DNA of 64,000 bases from Owenia fusiformis. Taxonomy: Eukaryota; Annelida; Polychaeta; Sabellida; Oweniidae. Positions 37,001-49,400 of the stretch are shown here, in pieces. Both the position numbers and the translations under genes were made by a program. The stretch is from the NCBI GenBank assembly GCA_903813345.2, contig CAIIXF020000012.1, positions 10,498,432 through 10,562,431 on the forward strand, given 5' to 3'. Below the pieces are notes generated by a model. The model was not told the DNA's origin, did not search any database, and saw only the letters and a program-made list of their open reading frames with translations. Each line of letters opens with the position of its first letter. Positions within the stretch are counted from its first letter, which is position 1.

Positions 37001-40000
37001 AAACAACTTATAACGAAAATTTTCTATTATCACAACACTGACATTGCTCACTTTTTAAAGTTGTTTCAAAGCGTTATATGTAAATGGGCGTGTGGAAGGC
37101 CCGTGGGTGGCAATAAAATAACTCGAACTTCAAATTAAAATATATATAAAATAGTATATTTCAAACTTCAATGTTTAAAATACAATGCTCTGTAATGTAC
37201 AACATGAACTCTTACAGCAACTACTGACAAGCCAACACCCAATGCAAACTCAGCTACATGTGAGTGAGAAAGACCATATAGGGGAACAATAGATATATAA
37301 AACTGACACAGTTTGCATAGTTGAATAACTCAAGGTGAAAAGTGAACATGGTATTAAAAGAGTAAAACTGCAAACAACCTACTTAGGGACCTGTTATATT
37401 GAGATGAATAGGGATTGATTAATATGAACAGTAATAATATAAAATGTGAAAATGACCATGTTACATATACAAAAAATAACACCATTGTTACAAAATCACA
37501 AAAAGTGAAATATCTATTCTTGTATTGCATTTTCGTTCACTGGACATATTTTAATTGCATTGCTATTAGATACATTTTAAGGGTGATATGAAAATTGAAC
37601 CACGAAAACAGATGTACTTTAAGTTAAAGGGAACTTTCTACCATACCCGCCATGCTATCTGACCCGAACGAGCCACCTTGTGGTGAGATTGGTAACTACC
37701 TGCTCGCATCTGCGTTATTACGCAGAGACATAAACGTATACACAAGGAAACGATAGGAGATAACCTATTTTATCTCTGTATACATTTTAACTTTAATACA
37801 TCGTTAAATCGAATTTGTCCAAAGGTCTTGAAACGTAAAATACCTAAATATTTATCTTAGACCTTGGGATGACCTTGTACAAGAAACATTAATGTTGACC
37901 TCGGTTCATCTAATCATAATTCGCCAAGGGCCATAGTATCATCAAACGCCAAATACCTAGACATTGATCGTTTACTTGGATTTAAATAAGGAGTATGATT
38001 TTAAAATTGGCTAGGTCGTGGTTAACCAACAATAGTATGTTCGAAATACCGCTGTGTAATGCCTGGATCACATTTGCTGCGAGTATTTTGTTCAAAATTG
38101 AATACATTTCTGAACACAATACTCAATCGGCCGGGCGCCGTAGTGAAAATCGGAGCAAATGTGACCAAGACATAAAACAATTGAATAATATTGTATCAGT
38201 TTCACATTTACAGCGGTCAAAAGCATTTACAAAAAAACCGCCAGAGTTGGCAATCATATAAAATGAAACCAATCCCGCTGTGATTCATAGAAATAACTAA
38301 TTTACTGCATTGAGTTCAATGTTATAACCATGTCGATTTACATGAGTGTCCGATTCATTGTACCAAATTTAAACCTTGACTGTTTTCCAGAAAGCAATAA
38401 GCTGACATATATCATATTTTACATTTTAATACAACTGAAAAGATAATAAATGTTTTAATATAAAGTTGACGTAGTTATAAATGTTTTCAGCGTAAAATCA
38501 AAGCACAACCATATAATTAAAAACATTACGCTGGGATTCCAACTGGATACAACTGACGAGTTGTATTTAGGTGGCCTAAAGTGCTGCTTATTTTTTCGTG
38601 AAGCCACTCAGTAAAATTACGATTTTTCTCAACCCTGATGTTCAATCAACATCATTCGAGTATCTATATGTTCCTGACACGTTCGGGCATCCGGTTATGA
38701 CAACGTCTACCCAATGTTTGCACGAGAAATTGACGTAATTCATGACTGAAATCGGGAAGACAAAAATATGTGATATTCTTTCAGAATTGTTTATAATAAC
38801 TATTTACAAAAACGTTCCCGAGACACAATCCATTTAGGTAGGGTTTGTTTTAAAGTCGAAAAGCCCCAATAAGACAATACAAACCCAGATTAAACCCAGA
38901 AGAATGCAGATTTCATGTAATGATTTACGTTCATGTAAACAAGGAAAGTACATATAATCCCCATATAAAACACTGGCCTACGTGACATGTAAACACAGGT
39001 TCAAATTGAAATATAGAAAATTTTCAACATAGCATTTGCTTCTGTGTTCTGTATGCCCCTCTACCTGCTAATAAGGCAATGTATCTTCAAATAAAACCTT
39101 AGCCAAGTAGATAAGGGTCTCTGGAACACTTTTGTAAATAGTTTTCACAAGCAATTTTATTCCCGGACGCCCAAACGTGTCAGGAACACATATATATTTG
39201 AATGATCTTGATTGGACATCAGGTTGCAGAGAAATCGTATTTTTACTGAGTGGATTATTGAATTTCATAGATCTAGAGGCCCTTCAGGAGTGGAAAACCT
39301 TAAATTATCAGAGATTAATGTTTCCAAACTGTTTTGAAACAAACTAACGTCTTTTTTTCAACCTACACCTTGCTCCTTTCTGTCGTATTTAATAAAACAA
39401 AAATAGTATATCACGGAGGGATACGAACCACTCACCTGGGACTTGGTTATTCACTAGCGCCATAGGCGTTCTACTATTCTGGATACAACTGACGAGTCGT
39501 ATTTAAGTGGAGACAAAAGTGAGGATCATTTTGAATTGACGCTCGGTATAAATATATAATACTTTTGTTCTTTCATATCGGTAGCTCGTTGGCCTAATGG
39601 TTAGCGTGCCTGGCTTCCATAGTCTAGGTTAGTTGATCGAGACCCGTTCATGTCGAACTTTTTGATTTGCTTGTTGTCAAGATATAATAAGTAGGGCAAA
39701 ATCCAGAAAAAGTAGATCAAAAATACTCCAATGGAGTATAAAATTGTCACCAGGATTCCGGAATGAGACGAATGTTAACTCGTGAAATCTCGGTAGATAA
39801 GGTAGGTCAGAAAATCCGGATTAATCCGAACAAGTTTCGGGAATTTCCGTCATAAGAAGTAGGTCAAAAATACTCCAATGGAGTATAAAATTGTCACCAG
39901 GATTCCGAAATACGACGAATCGAATCGGCAAACTTCGGTACAATAATGAAGTGCATAAAAATCGTGAAACAGGTGTCAGGGGCTTCCCTCATCTTTCCAT

Positions 40001-42416
40001 AAATGGTTCTAAAAGCCTTATATGGATCTATCACGTGACATTCAAAATGACGTTCCTATATGGTTCTATGGGCCTTATATGGATCTTTCGAACACGTGAC
40101 CAAATCAAAATCAAAATTTTACCTTGACCATTGGATGGGATTTCATAGAAAATATCAAAGAAAACATATTCTCGTGATCCTTAAATCACTTAAATTCGAT
40201 CATTTTATCTTCACCCCTTGATGGAATTTTATGAAAGAAGTTATGAAAACACATCATCATGTAAGGGTTTTCACCTAAATTAGCTCGTTTTATCTTGACC
40301 CTTCAATTGAATTTCATTGAAAAATGTTTCATGAAAAATATCATGTTATGATTTGTATTTAAATAAGACCGTTTCATTTAAATACTTGCTGGATAATATT
40401 TCATAAAAAAATGCACTTTAAAAATATTTCAGGATTTGCCTTAATTTATCAATGTAATGTAAGTATTAGATTGACTCTCAAATAGGGTTCTATTTTAACT
40501 TTTTTATTGAAATTAATACTAGGCAGGACTCACTCTCTAAATAGCTAATAAAAATTCAACCCTTGGATGTGATTTCGTTGAAAAAAAATATGACAAGTCC
40601 AGAATCAAATGATTTGTCCAGAACCTCTTAAGATCCTGTTATTTGTCTATTCCTTATTAATGGTTTATCGGGTGACTGTTAGATGTTAATAAGGTACTTT
40701 CAAAAATATACTAAACAATACAATTAGACAAACAGAGTATCTTATGCATTTCTAGGGGTAAGGTATAGTAAAGTGTAATTGACCTTTACCTATTCTACCA
40801 CTGAACTAGTGCTACTCAGGGAGTTCTCGGAACAAACCATTGATCAAATTCACGGGGTTGGAGTAAAGTTCTGTTTTGTCATTTACCGACCTTGCCTGTT
40901 TTTCTTGTATAGGTTGGGATGGGCGTTGCTGGTTTGAAGGTTGGTTTTCTAAAAGAAGGCTTTGAAGGTTGTGAAAATGACGTAGAAGAGATTGTTAAGG
41001 CAACGGCTGATGTACTCCGTAATGCTGGTGCAACTGTTGAAGATATCTCTTTACCAATGCACAAAGACGGTAAAGAGCTTTTCGTGTAAATTTGATTCCC
41101 CATTGCAACAAAGACAATTTTTTGTCAAACATCTAATATTTTTGTTGTATCAACAATTGTATGACGTACTTTTGTTATCAGTCAAACGATAATTAAGAGG
41201 AAACGTACACCTTTGTACTACGCGTTCATGCACGTTTATGTTTGGTGTCTTTTAATTCATCCATTAACAATCCATTCCATTTAGTACTCTTTATTTGCCA
41301 AATGCTACGAACACGTTGCATTTTTCCAGTTTTTAAAAAAATACAAAATGAAAATAATGTTTTTTTCTGTTTTAGCAATGTCTTTGTTTCTTGTTCTAAC
41401 TGAAGGGGTATACATCCAATCGTTTTATGGTAAGGTATTACTTCTTAACATACCTTTTAACAATTAAGATTTCTCATTAGTACATGAAGTATAAATTAGA
41501 AAGCAAAGTATAAGTATAGGGCAAGATATTACCAGGATTTTTCAACAGTAATGAATCCACCAAAGATAATATAATTCATAATTAGGACTCTGTTGTTTAG
41601 GAGGAAGCATTGGGAAGAGTTTTTATCCTAATTCGACCATGGAACACTACAGAAAAGCAATTAAAGTTAGGCCCTTTGACCTACCAATAACTCGGCAGGC
41701 GAATGCCCTTTGGGGTGAATTCACAAGGCGATTTTACGATGGCAGGTTTTACGGAAAAGCCCAAAATCTTCGCAAGGCTCTTACGGATGATTATAACAAA
41801 GCGTTGGAGAAAGTTGATGTTTTGATGATGCCAACGTGCCATTACAAAGCGCCTAAGCTCCCAGCGGCATCTCTTGATATAAATGGTACGTAGATCGTCA
41901 CAAGAAACACATCGAAAATTTAGCAAGCTATAAATCCATTATTTTCAGAGCATCTTTCAAATGAACTCAGTAGGGGTACGCTAAATACTTTCTTTTGACG
42001 TCACTTTTTAAAAGACAGCTTTAACTGCTTTTTCATTTACTTATTATGTGGTATGTATAAATAAAGCGTTAACAATTATTTATTTTCAATTAATAACATC
42101 TATAATTCAATTTAATTAGAGACCTTAATAACTTTAATTGTAATAAAGTAATTAAGCTCTGCGCTTTGGATACTTTTTTCGGTTTTCAACATAAACCAAA
42201 AAATACTATTTTTTCATGTTTTTGTTATATTTTTTAGAGTTGATGACGGAAGGATTTAGTATGATAAAGAACACAGTTGCTTCAAATTGCACTGGTCATC
42301 CCTCGATCTCGGTGAATGCCGGCTACTCAGAGGGGCTACCAGTTGGTGCCATGATAACAGGACGACACCATGAAGACGCCATCGTCTTTCGAGTAGCCAA
42401 GTCTATAGAGAGTTGA
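31043..42416 (+). CDS. Amidase-signature hydrolase, copy D (nine exons, 505 aa, intact; giant intron 5)
   Basis: Exons: 31043-31175, 31268-31394, 32846-33018, 33160-33296, 33427-33699, 40913-41069, 41376-41429, 41601-41885 and 42238-42416 (TGA). Frame and splice sites are intact. Catalytic Lys109 ([12 protein letters not shown]), cis-Ser183 ([10 protein letters not shown]) and Ser207 ([12 protein letters not shown]) are all present. An Ala sits where copies A and C have Gly in the oxyanion loop, and Ser follows the SIR motif (SIRSPA) where the others have Ile or Val. The protein ends five residues earlier than C. Intron 5 (7.2 kb) contains a 6.6-kb inverted-repeat element, a large obstacle to splicing if transcribed. 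Groups with B in exons 6-8 ([11 protein letters not shown]). Amide hydrolase by family; substrate unknown. Confidence 0.9.
34065..35403 (+). repeat. Left arm of the large inverted repeat
   Basis: Near-identical inverted copy of 39309-40640. It includes two direct copies of a block ending TACTCCATTGGAGTATTTTT (about 34825 and 34975). Confidence 0.85.
35045..35305. other. Divergent tRNA-like (pol III promoter-like) pair in left arm
   Basis: On the minus strand (about 35130-35050) TGGCCTAATGGTTAGCG resembles an A box and GATCGAGACCC a B box. On the plus strand (about 35240-35300) TGGCGCTAGTG and GGTTCGTATCCC play the same parts. Cloverleaf folding is imperfect (the anticodon loop is too long by eye), so tRNA-derived SINE sequence is more likely than a real tRNA gene. 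Confidence 0.4.
35404..39308. other. Central part of the inverted-repeat element, no recognised gene
   Basis: Contains further smaller inverted repeats: 36236-36290 against 36970-37030 (ACGTATAC-rich arms) with an inner AAAGGGTCTTG pair, an ATC microsatellite at 36125-36150, and a poly-G tract at 35960. ORFs of 60-90 codons are present but resemble nothing known to me. Confidence 0.45.
38600..39268. repeat. Diverged inner inverted repeat with protein-like reading
   Basis: 38600-38850 and the complement of 39070-39268 align through CCACTCAGTAAAA, CTGATGT-CAATCA, GTTCCTGACACGTT, ACTATTTACAAAA and GTTCC-GAGAC. Both copies can be read in one frame as VPDTFG(R/H)P...TIYK(S/N)VPET, with substitutions that preserve the peptide. 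This suggests the remains of a coding segment rather than a plain hairpin. Confidence 0.45.
39309..40640 (-). repeat. Right arm of the large inverted repeat
   Basis: Inverted counterpart of 34065-35403. Confidence 0.85.
39407..39665. other. Divergent tRNA-like pair in right arm
   Basis: Mirror image of 35045-35305. The plus-strand tRNA-like copy (39580-39655) follows a TATAAATATATAA stretch. Same reservations about folding. Confidence 0.4.
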
Positions 42417-42719
42417 CTTATACTGCCTTAGACTGAAATATATATGCATTTGAAATGCGCCACTGTATTTGCTAATGAAATGGTTGTATGAGAAAAAAAT
42501 AAACAAACTTTTTTCATTTAAAATATGAATTTAAACTGTACAGAATACTGGTGTCGTCAATCGTCATATTGACGTACAAATTAATTGGCTCGCACTGTAA
42601 CCTGCAGTTCAATGATTTCAGATTTATTTTTGTAATACATTAAACCCAACTTAGGTAGCATCACAATAGAATACATTGAGTTTCTTTCAAAGAATGTACA
42701 GTTTTAACAAAGAAGAGTG

Positions 42720-43155
42720 CATTCCTTCTCTCTTATTTCCAAAGAATTGACAACTGGCAAGCTATCCAAAACCAATTTGACACAAAAGAGAGTCACTGAC
42801 TGTCACACGCAGTGCACTAAATCTGAACTAATTACCCCCTATTCACTCTTTCAATAGTTGAATAGTTAACAATTAAGAAATCAAGATTTAAACTGTTACT
42901 GGCCTGTAACATGCCGTACACTGAAGCTGAATTAATTACACCCTCTCACTTCTTTATACACCTACCTCATAGTCAATACAAAATAAATCAATTTCCTAAA
43001 ATTTGATCACGGGCCATTTACCTTTGATAAGAGTGTGGGGTTTAAGTTATATAAACCATTTGTACTTGGTCCAATGAGAACATATAGCCTCGGGCCAAGG
43101 TTCTTGACTATTATTTCTTATTAAACTCGGTACTCATAGTTTATCCACAACTTAA
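42720..43155 (-). repeat. Dispersed repeat downstream of copy D
   Basis: Inverted copy of the repeat in intron 5 of copy B (21150-21625). It could have inserted independently, since the flanks differ. Confidence 0.65.
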
Positions 43156-43336
43156 TTCGTTGCAGGGTGGTGAACTCAGAGATAAAGGTTACGATGGAAA
43201 AATAGTAAAGCTCTATAATAATATGAGTCTTTCAATCGGTTCTGATCGTACCCTGCGGGCAGAGTCTAGTTATAACCTACCGAAGACGAAGCTTTCTTTT
43301 GAGAAGCGAAATCGAACGAATGCAAAGGGTATTCTG

Positions 43337-44442
43337 ATCGAGACCCTTGTCGAGTAGGGTGTTTCATTTTTCAAGAATGTTAATCTCAGATTACAACGGC
43401 CCTTCAGCACGGGGCTACAAATGGTGCTGGTAGTTCACTGTTTTTTCAACAAAATCGGATAACGTTAAAACTGGTCCGTCGGCCACTTTTTCCGTCCCAT
43501 TGAATTACATTGTGGGCGACGTTCACTTTTCAATGGAAAACAATGTTTCGCATTTCTTTGCTGCTCATTTACCGGAAATGGTTATAACCAATTTTTCTGA
43601 TATAAGCATTTGAGAATACATCAAAACACTTTCAATTGATAAACTAGACAGTTCTAGCACTTTTTATCGCAAAGATATTGCAGATCTACTGGCTCAGGGG
43701 TCGAACAAATAAAAAATGCATATATCGGGCAGTTAAATTCACGAATGTTTTTCTTTTCTGTCAACAATTTGAATATTTTAGGAATTTTTTATTATAAAAT
43801 AACAAAATATACACTTGCAAATGTAATAAAACATGTTTTGAAAATAAAAGTGGCTGAAATCAATTTTTATCTTTGACCCCCTCCCCAAGTAGACTTCAGG
43901 TTTGTAGTAGACTGACAATATCTCGGCAACAAAAAGTGCTAGAACAATCTAGTTTGCATCAATTGAAAGTGTTTTAATGTATATCCAAATACTAATAACA
44001 GGAAAACATTTTCCAAGCATTTCAGGCAAATGATAAGCAAAGAATTCGAATGAAGTGCGAAATAATGTTTTCCATTGAAAAATGGGCGTCGCCGACAATG
44101 TAATCCAATGGGACGGAAAGAATGGCCGACGGACCAGTTTTTACGTTATCCGATTTTGTTGAAAAAAATCAGTGAACTGCCGGCACCATTTGTAACCCCA
44201 TGTTAAAGGGCCGTTATGATCTGAGAACATTCTTGAAAAATGAAACACCCTATTGTCGAGACAACATACCTCCGAACAAAGACCCGAAAATGTCCAGGTT
44301 GAGACTGGTTTTTGAATTCCCCTTTTCTTTCTAGAAATAACAAAATGATCATGATACGATACATTTTATAATATGAGGAACGTTATGTTTATGAGCGGAT
44401 ATTGCCAAGTTGGTGGTATGTTGTCTCGACACGGGTCTCGAT
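43337..44442. mobile_element. Older palindromic element, interrupted by the hAT-like MITE
   Basis: If the MITE and one target copy are ignored, the left arm (43337-43354 joined to 44261-44270) pairs with 44415-44442 over 28 positions with one mismatch (ATCGAGACCC...ACAACATACC). The flanks remain weakly complementary (AAAGGGTATT against AACGGGTACT). It is most likely the inverted ends of a small element of about 200 bp before insertion. Confidence 0.6.
43355..44252. mobile_element. hAT-like foldback MITE with 8-bp target duplication
   Basis: The ends TAGGGTGTTTCATTTTTC and GAAAAATGAAACACCCTA are inverted, with arms of about 340 bp (43355-43692 and 43907-44252). A perfect 8-bp TTGTCGAG duplication lies at 43347-43354 and 44253-44260. 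An 8-bp TSD and TAGGG ends fit the hAT superfamily. There is no transposase, so it depends on a partner element. Confidence 0.85.
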
Positions 44443-44500
44443 TAGCCATTAGTACCCGTTACAAGTTTTACTTGAGATTGATGAACAAAGATGTATCTTA

Positions 44501-44560
44501 CATTAATGTCAACTTGACATTAGCGCGTAGCTCCAGACCTTGAGGTGTAAATTATTGAGA
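44501..44560 (+). promoter_or_regulatory. Upstream block of an amidase copy, cut off from its exon
   Basis: TTGACATTAGCGCGTAGCTCC and GAGGTGTAAATTATT match the promoter blocks of D and E. The next exon 1 (54014) is 9.4 kb away, beyond two LINEs, so this block is probably separated from its gene. Confidence 0.5.
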
Positions 44561-45052
44561 AGAAGCTGGCTAAACAAAGATCTAGTGTGAGACTTTATGT
44601 TTAACACTTGTCTTTTCTCAATTTTTGAAGGAAGAATTTAACTCATTCTCCTCACTTTAGAATTACATTAGCCTTGGTCTGGTCAGGTTAACTTCACTGA
44701 AGCATTAATGCACTACAGATACTATTTCACTGAGTTATCAGATGACACCCAGCTTTATCCACTTGATTCAACATAAGTTTTGGTGTTAATTTATTTGTAT
44801 AATATCTTATTTGTCTTCCTTCTTCTCAATGATTCAATGAGTAAATAACTCATTCATTTTGCTTGGCCTAGTTTAGGTCATGTTAATTTCACTGAATTAT
44901 TAGTCCTTATAAGGGCCCTATATTTTATCATTTTTTCTTCAACATGAGGCTTTTACAGTGAAACATGTCTCGGTGAACACCTGGCCTTAGTATAGAATAC
45001 CCACTCTGTGCTGAACACTTCAACACCTGCCAACAGTGGACACATTTGTGTA

Positions 45053-45095
45053 GCTTTATATATTTTATATATATAATATATATATATACATGTAG
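45053..45095. repeat. TA-rich microsatellite
   Basis: TATATA runs ending in TACATGTA within the 5' UTR of the plus-strand LINE. Confidence 0.7.
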
Positions 45096-45523
45096 GTATT
45101 CACTGTATACACGTTTCACTGTATTTTCATTGAGCTTTATTTAAATTTACATGAGTTGTCAACTCATTCAACTTAAGTTCCAAATGGGAACTTAAATGTA
45201 TATAAATTCATTTAATTTTTTCAATAATTTTTCATGTAGCGCTCTACAAATCAGGTGACTGAAATGCTTTCAATGTTTCAGCTATTTTACCTGAAGGAAT
45301 TATTCAATTTATTTTCATTCTCATCATAAATCACTGTTATGAACTTATATGTGAGTATTGCACTCTCATACTTAATTAATATTAAAGCAAGAATTGACAT
45401 ACTTTCAAATATATATAACTTATTGTATGTTGATATATTTTTTCCAGTACATTACATTATATTTTATGCCAGATGCACTTTTAAGGATTTTTGGTATAGA
45501 ATCGCTCATATTGATGTCCTGCA

Positions 45524-46262
45524 ATGAATGATACTATAAATACATGGCAATTATTGCCTTTTTATGATACAACACCTGTGGAATTTTTTGACCTAGCTTC
45601 AAGCTTCAGCTCTTTTGATTATTTTGAAAACTTATCTTTTAACCCTATCGAAATAAATGATAATATGAATGATTCTCTGAATGATGAAGACTTAACCATC
45701 CATACATTAATGTCAAAATGCAACTATTTGAATATAGATCAGATTACTCATGCTCTTCAAAACACTAAAGATCTGTCACTTCTTCATATAAATATGAGAA
45801 GTTTGTCCAAAAATGAATGGAAATTTCATAATTTTATGGAAATGCTAAAAAATAAGATTTCTGTCATTGGAATGTCAGAAACGTGGCTTAAGAAAGATAT
45901 TGAACAATTATATGTACAAAACAACTATAATAGTGAATTCTGTTCTCGACAGTATAAACATGGTGGTGGTGTAGCCATACACATTTTAAAGGGAATTAAA
46001 TATATACTGAGAAATGACCTTACTTTAAAAAGCAATGACTGTGAATCTTTAGCTATAGAAATTCCAAAGGAAAACTCTCAAAATGTGATTATTCTTACTA
46101 TTTATAAGCCTCCGAACATTAATATTTCTGATTTTAATACATTACTTGATGAACTATTAGCTAGAGTTGTAAATGAGAAAAAGACTATATTTTTGATAGG
46201 TGATTTTAATATTGATCTCTTTAAAACTGAGAATCATTTACCAACCAATCAATTTCTTAATG
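45524..46262 (+). pseudogene. LINE endonuclease half (APE type), interrupted
   Basis: Starts at ATG 45524 with about 85 acidic residues, then the APE-type endonuclease: LLHINMRSLSKN, GMSETWLKKD, HGGGVAIHI, LTIYKPPN and LIGDFNIDLF. The frame runs into the inserted LINE at about 46263, just after LPTNQFLN. The matching second part, with KPTRIT, LIDNIFTN and SDHLAIFTI, begins at 51589. Together they are a single-ORF CR1/L2-group LINE with endonuclease then RT. Confidence 0.85.
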
Positions 46263-46421
46263 TTTGTTTGTTTGTTTTTATTTTTTATTTATAGTGGTAA
46301 GTCTATACAACAAAGTCAAACAAAATAAGTTTATGTAAAACAACCCAGCCCACCTTGGGCTTATTAACCACTTCAAATAACATTTAATAACAAATTCAAA
46401 ATATAAATATAAGTTACAGGT

Positions 46422-49400
46422 TCATGGATCCTTATAAATCAGCTGCTGTCTTCTTACATATGCCTCTCTAATATATTTAACAATTTTACAAGTCTCATTT
46501 TCAAAAAGATATTTAATTCTTAAGCCATCAGGCTGTACATGATGATTCAAATTACCAAAATATTTCTCCCGAAGGTCCTTATATACCTCACAATAAAATA
46601 GGAAATGGGCCTCTGATTCAACCTCATTATTGTTACATAAAGTACAAATTCTATTTTCAACTTTTTCTCCTCTAAATCGCCCTGTTTCTATGTGCAGGGG
46701 TAAAATTCCTAATCTTAACTGAGCCGAAAGGCTCCGCTCAAATTTTGTAAAATTAAGTGAAAGATATTTTTCTGCTTTAAAGTCTGTCTTGAATGTTGCA
46801 TATGTTCTTAATTTAGGTTTTGCCTTTACATTATTTAACCATTCTAGAGTATAATTATTTAAGAGCCCCCTTTTTAAAAGGGTTAAATCAACAAAATCAG
46901 TATTTACATATTTTGCTTCCATTTCAACAGATTGTAATATATTTCTAACTGCCTTCATCCAGTTATTATTGCGGTCTTTACTCCATTTAAAAATTCTTTT
47001 AGTAAGGCGACCACTTTCAAGATTTACAAACCTGTTCCACAATCTTATAGTTTCTATCTTATGTACAATCTCTAATGGGAGATACCCCGTCTCTCCCTGA
47101 ACACCTGCTAGAGGGGCAAAGCGATGAACCCCAAGTAAAAATCGTTGTGCCCTATTATGAACATTATTACATACTTTAAGCATGTGCTGGTCATATCCCC
47201 AGACTCCTACAGCATAATTTAAAACAGGGATAACACAAGAATTGTAAAGTTTTGTGAATGTCTTAAAACCTATATCACTGACACCCTTACAACGATTAAT
47301 GATAGAACCAAGGGCTCTGCTTGCAGCATCAGACAATGTATTGGCAGTTTTAACAAAATTTCCAAACTCGCTGAAGAAAATCCCAAGGTATTTATAATCA
47401 CTAACAATTTTAAGTCTTTTACCCTCAAGTGTAAATATGAAATCAGTTACTTTATTGCTTTTGGGTCTAAAGTGTAAAATATTTGATTTGTCAATATTTG
47501 TCCTCAATCTCCATTTGAAGCACCATTTACTTACAATATCTAGCATTTGCTGCAATTTTTCTGGAGAGTCTGACAGCAGTACAATATCATCAGCATATGC
47601 TAAAACTGATACATTAGTATCTTTATCTATATTTAAGCCAAGCTTTGACTGTTTTATCTCTTTTAGCAAATCATTAATATAAAGGGCAAAAAGACTCGGA
47701 GATAATGTATCTCCTTGCCGTACTCCTGACTTTGTAGGAAACCAGTTAGTCAGCATATCATTAATTTTTACAGCAGACAGAGTTCCAATATACATACTCT
47801 TTATAGCATTATACATTTTTCCATTAACACCATGTTTAAGAAGTGAGTAAAAAAGTAAATCCCTGTTAACTAAATCAAAAGCTTTCTGCAAATCTATAAA
47901 ACCTGCATACACATTATTGTTATTCTTTATTGCATCTTGCACGATAGCATTTAATGTAAATATGTGATCAGAACATGATCTTTTTTTCCTAAAACCATTT
48001 TGTTCATCCACCAAAAGATCATGTTCTTCTGAAAAAGAGATGAGTCTATTATTAATGATACTGCTATATAATTTATACACACAGGATAAGATACTTATAC
48101 CTCTGTAGTTTAAAGGGACACGCTTATCTTTATTACCAGATTTGGGGATTGGAAAAATAACTGCTCTCAGCCAAACACTAGGGATTTTTCCACTCTCAAA
48201 ACATAAGTTAAAAAATGCATGCAAAATAAGTTTAACATTTTCAAATTTAAGGACCTCATTTGGTAAGCCATCATAACCTTTTGTCTTAAAATTTTTGGCT
48301 TTAATCAGAACCAATGAGATTTCTTCTAATGAGATACCAACATTGATATCAGCATTGGATAATCCATGTTGCTCTAAAATTCCAAACTCCGACATTACAT
48401 TCTTATAAAATTCATTATCAAAACCATCATGTTTCGGATTATACAATGCTTTATATTCTGCTTCCCATTGCGAGATAACAGAGTCCCTATTAAAAACTGA
48501 GTTTCCATTTTCATCCAAAACTTCGATAGGTATATCAGATTTCATTTTTGGCCCAGTCGACTTCACAAAGTCCCAAAACTTTTTGGGGTCATTAGTACAA
48601 GCCTCTTCAATGGAGTCTAACTGTTCCCTCTCAAACAATCTCTTAGCCTTTCGCAAAACCCTGTCAAAAGACTTAGAAGCAAATTTAAAATCATCTCTTA
48701 GTAATTTCCTCAAATGCTGACTACCTTTACATTTCAGAAATATAGATTCTTTTTGATGCATATTGTTCCAAAGATCAGACAATTCATTTGTCCAGTAAGG
48801 TTTACATTTATTATATTTTTTCCTCACTCTTTTACTGGCACTATCAATTCTCCTTAACTTATTCTTCATTTCCTTGATAACAATGTTGGTTAATTCCTCA
48901 TATTTAGAGTCAATGCCTTGCTGGCTTTTCCTGGTAACCTCAATGTTATCAATGTAATGTAAAATTGACTGACATAAATCTGGAGAAGACATAAAATCTG
49001 AGGGTATTCCTCTTGTGTTGTACTGAGTTGGACTGTAATAATTCACATCATCTTCCTTAGAGAAAAATGTGTCATTATTCAAACTTGAAAACTCATCATT
49101 ATTGAATACATTTGCATGGATAAAAGGCTTAAATGTTAATGTTAAAATACTGTGATCAGGAGACCTACACCTATCTGTCAAAAGCTGTTGAAGCCCGTGT
49201 TTATAAATTAAATCATGGCATAAGTCCACCTTGAAATTAACACAATTTGAAAGTGAACCATGTGGTATTATAAAATAGTCAACAACAGATTTACCTGTTG
49301 TCTTCACACATGTAAAATTATCATGCTCCTTTTTTATTCTACCATTAACAACACACATGCAAGAATCCTTTAAAAACTCAATAAGACTCATACCATGGCT

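Larger units (their letters stand above)
34065..40640. mobile_element. 6.6-kb element with 1.34-kb inverted arms in intron 5 of copy D
   Basis: The ends read AACAGGATCTTAAGAGG (34065) and CCTCTTAAGATCCTGTT (to 40640), flanked by ATTT on both sides, a possible 4-bp target duplication. The arms 34065-35403 and 39309-40640 differ at only a handful of positions by eye. The 3.9-kb centre has no recognisable transposase, integrase or polymerase, so it is a non-autonomous or unknown large foldback element. Each arm contains a repeated TTATACTCCATTGGAGTATT palindrome and two tRNA-like sequences. Confidence 0.75.

Noticed and set aside
39575-39660. Genuine tRNA gene
   Set aside because: A- and B-box-like words are present, but the anticodon stem leaves a loop of about ten bases and the acceptor stem does not pair by eye. 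It is annotated as tRNA-like only.
34065-40640. Polinton/Maverick element
   Set aside because: The arms are long, but the ends are not AG...TC-like, the flank suggests 4 bp rather than 6 bp, and no integrase, polymerase B or capsid gene is seen.
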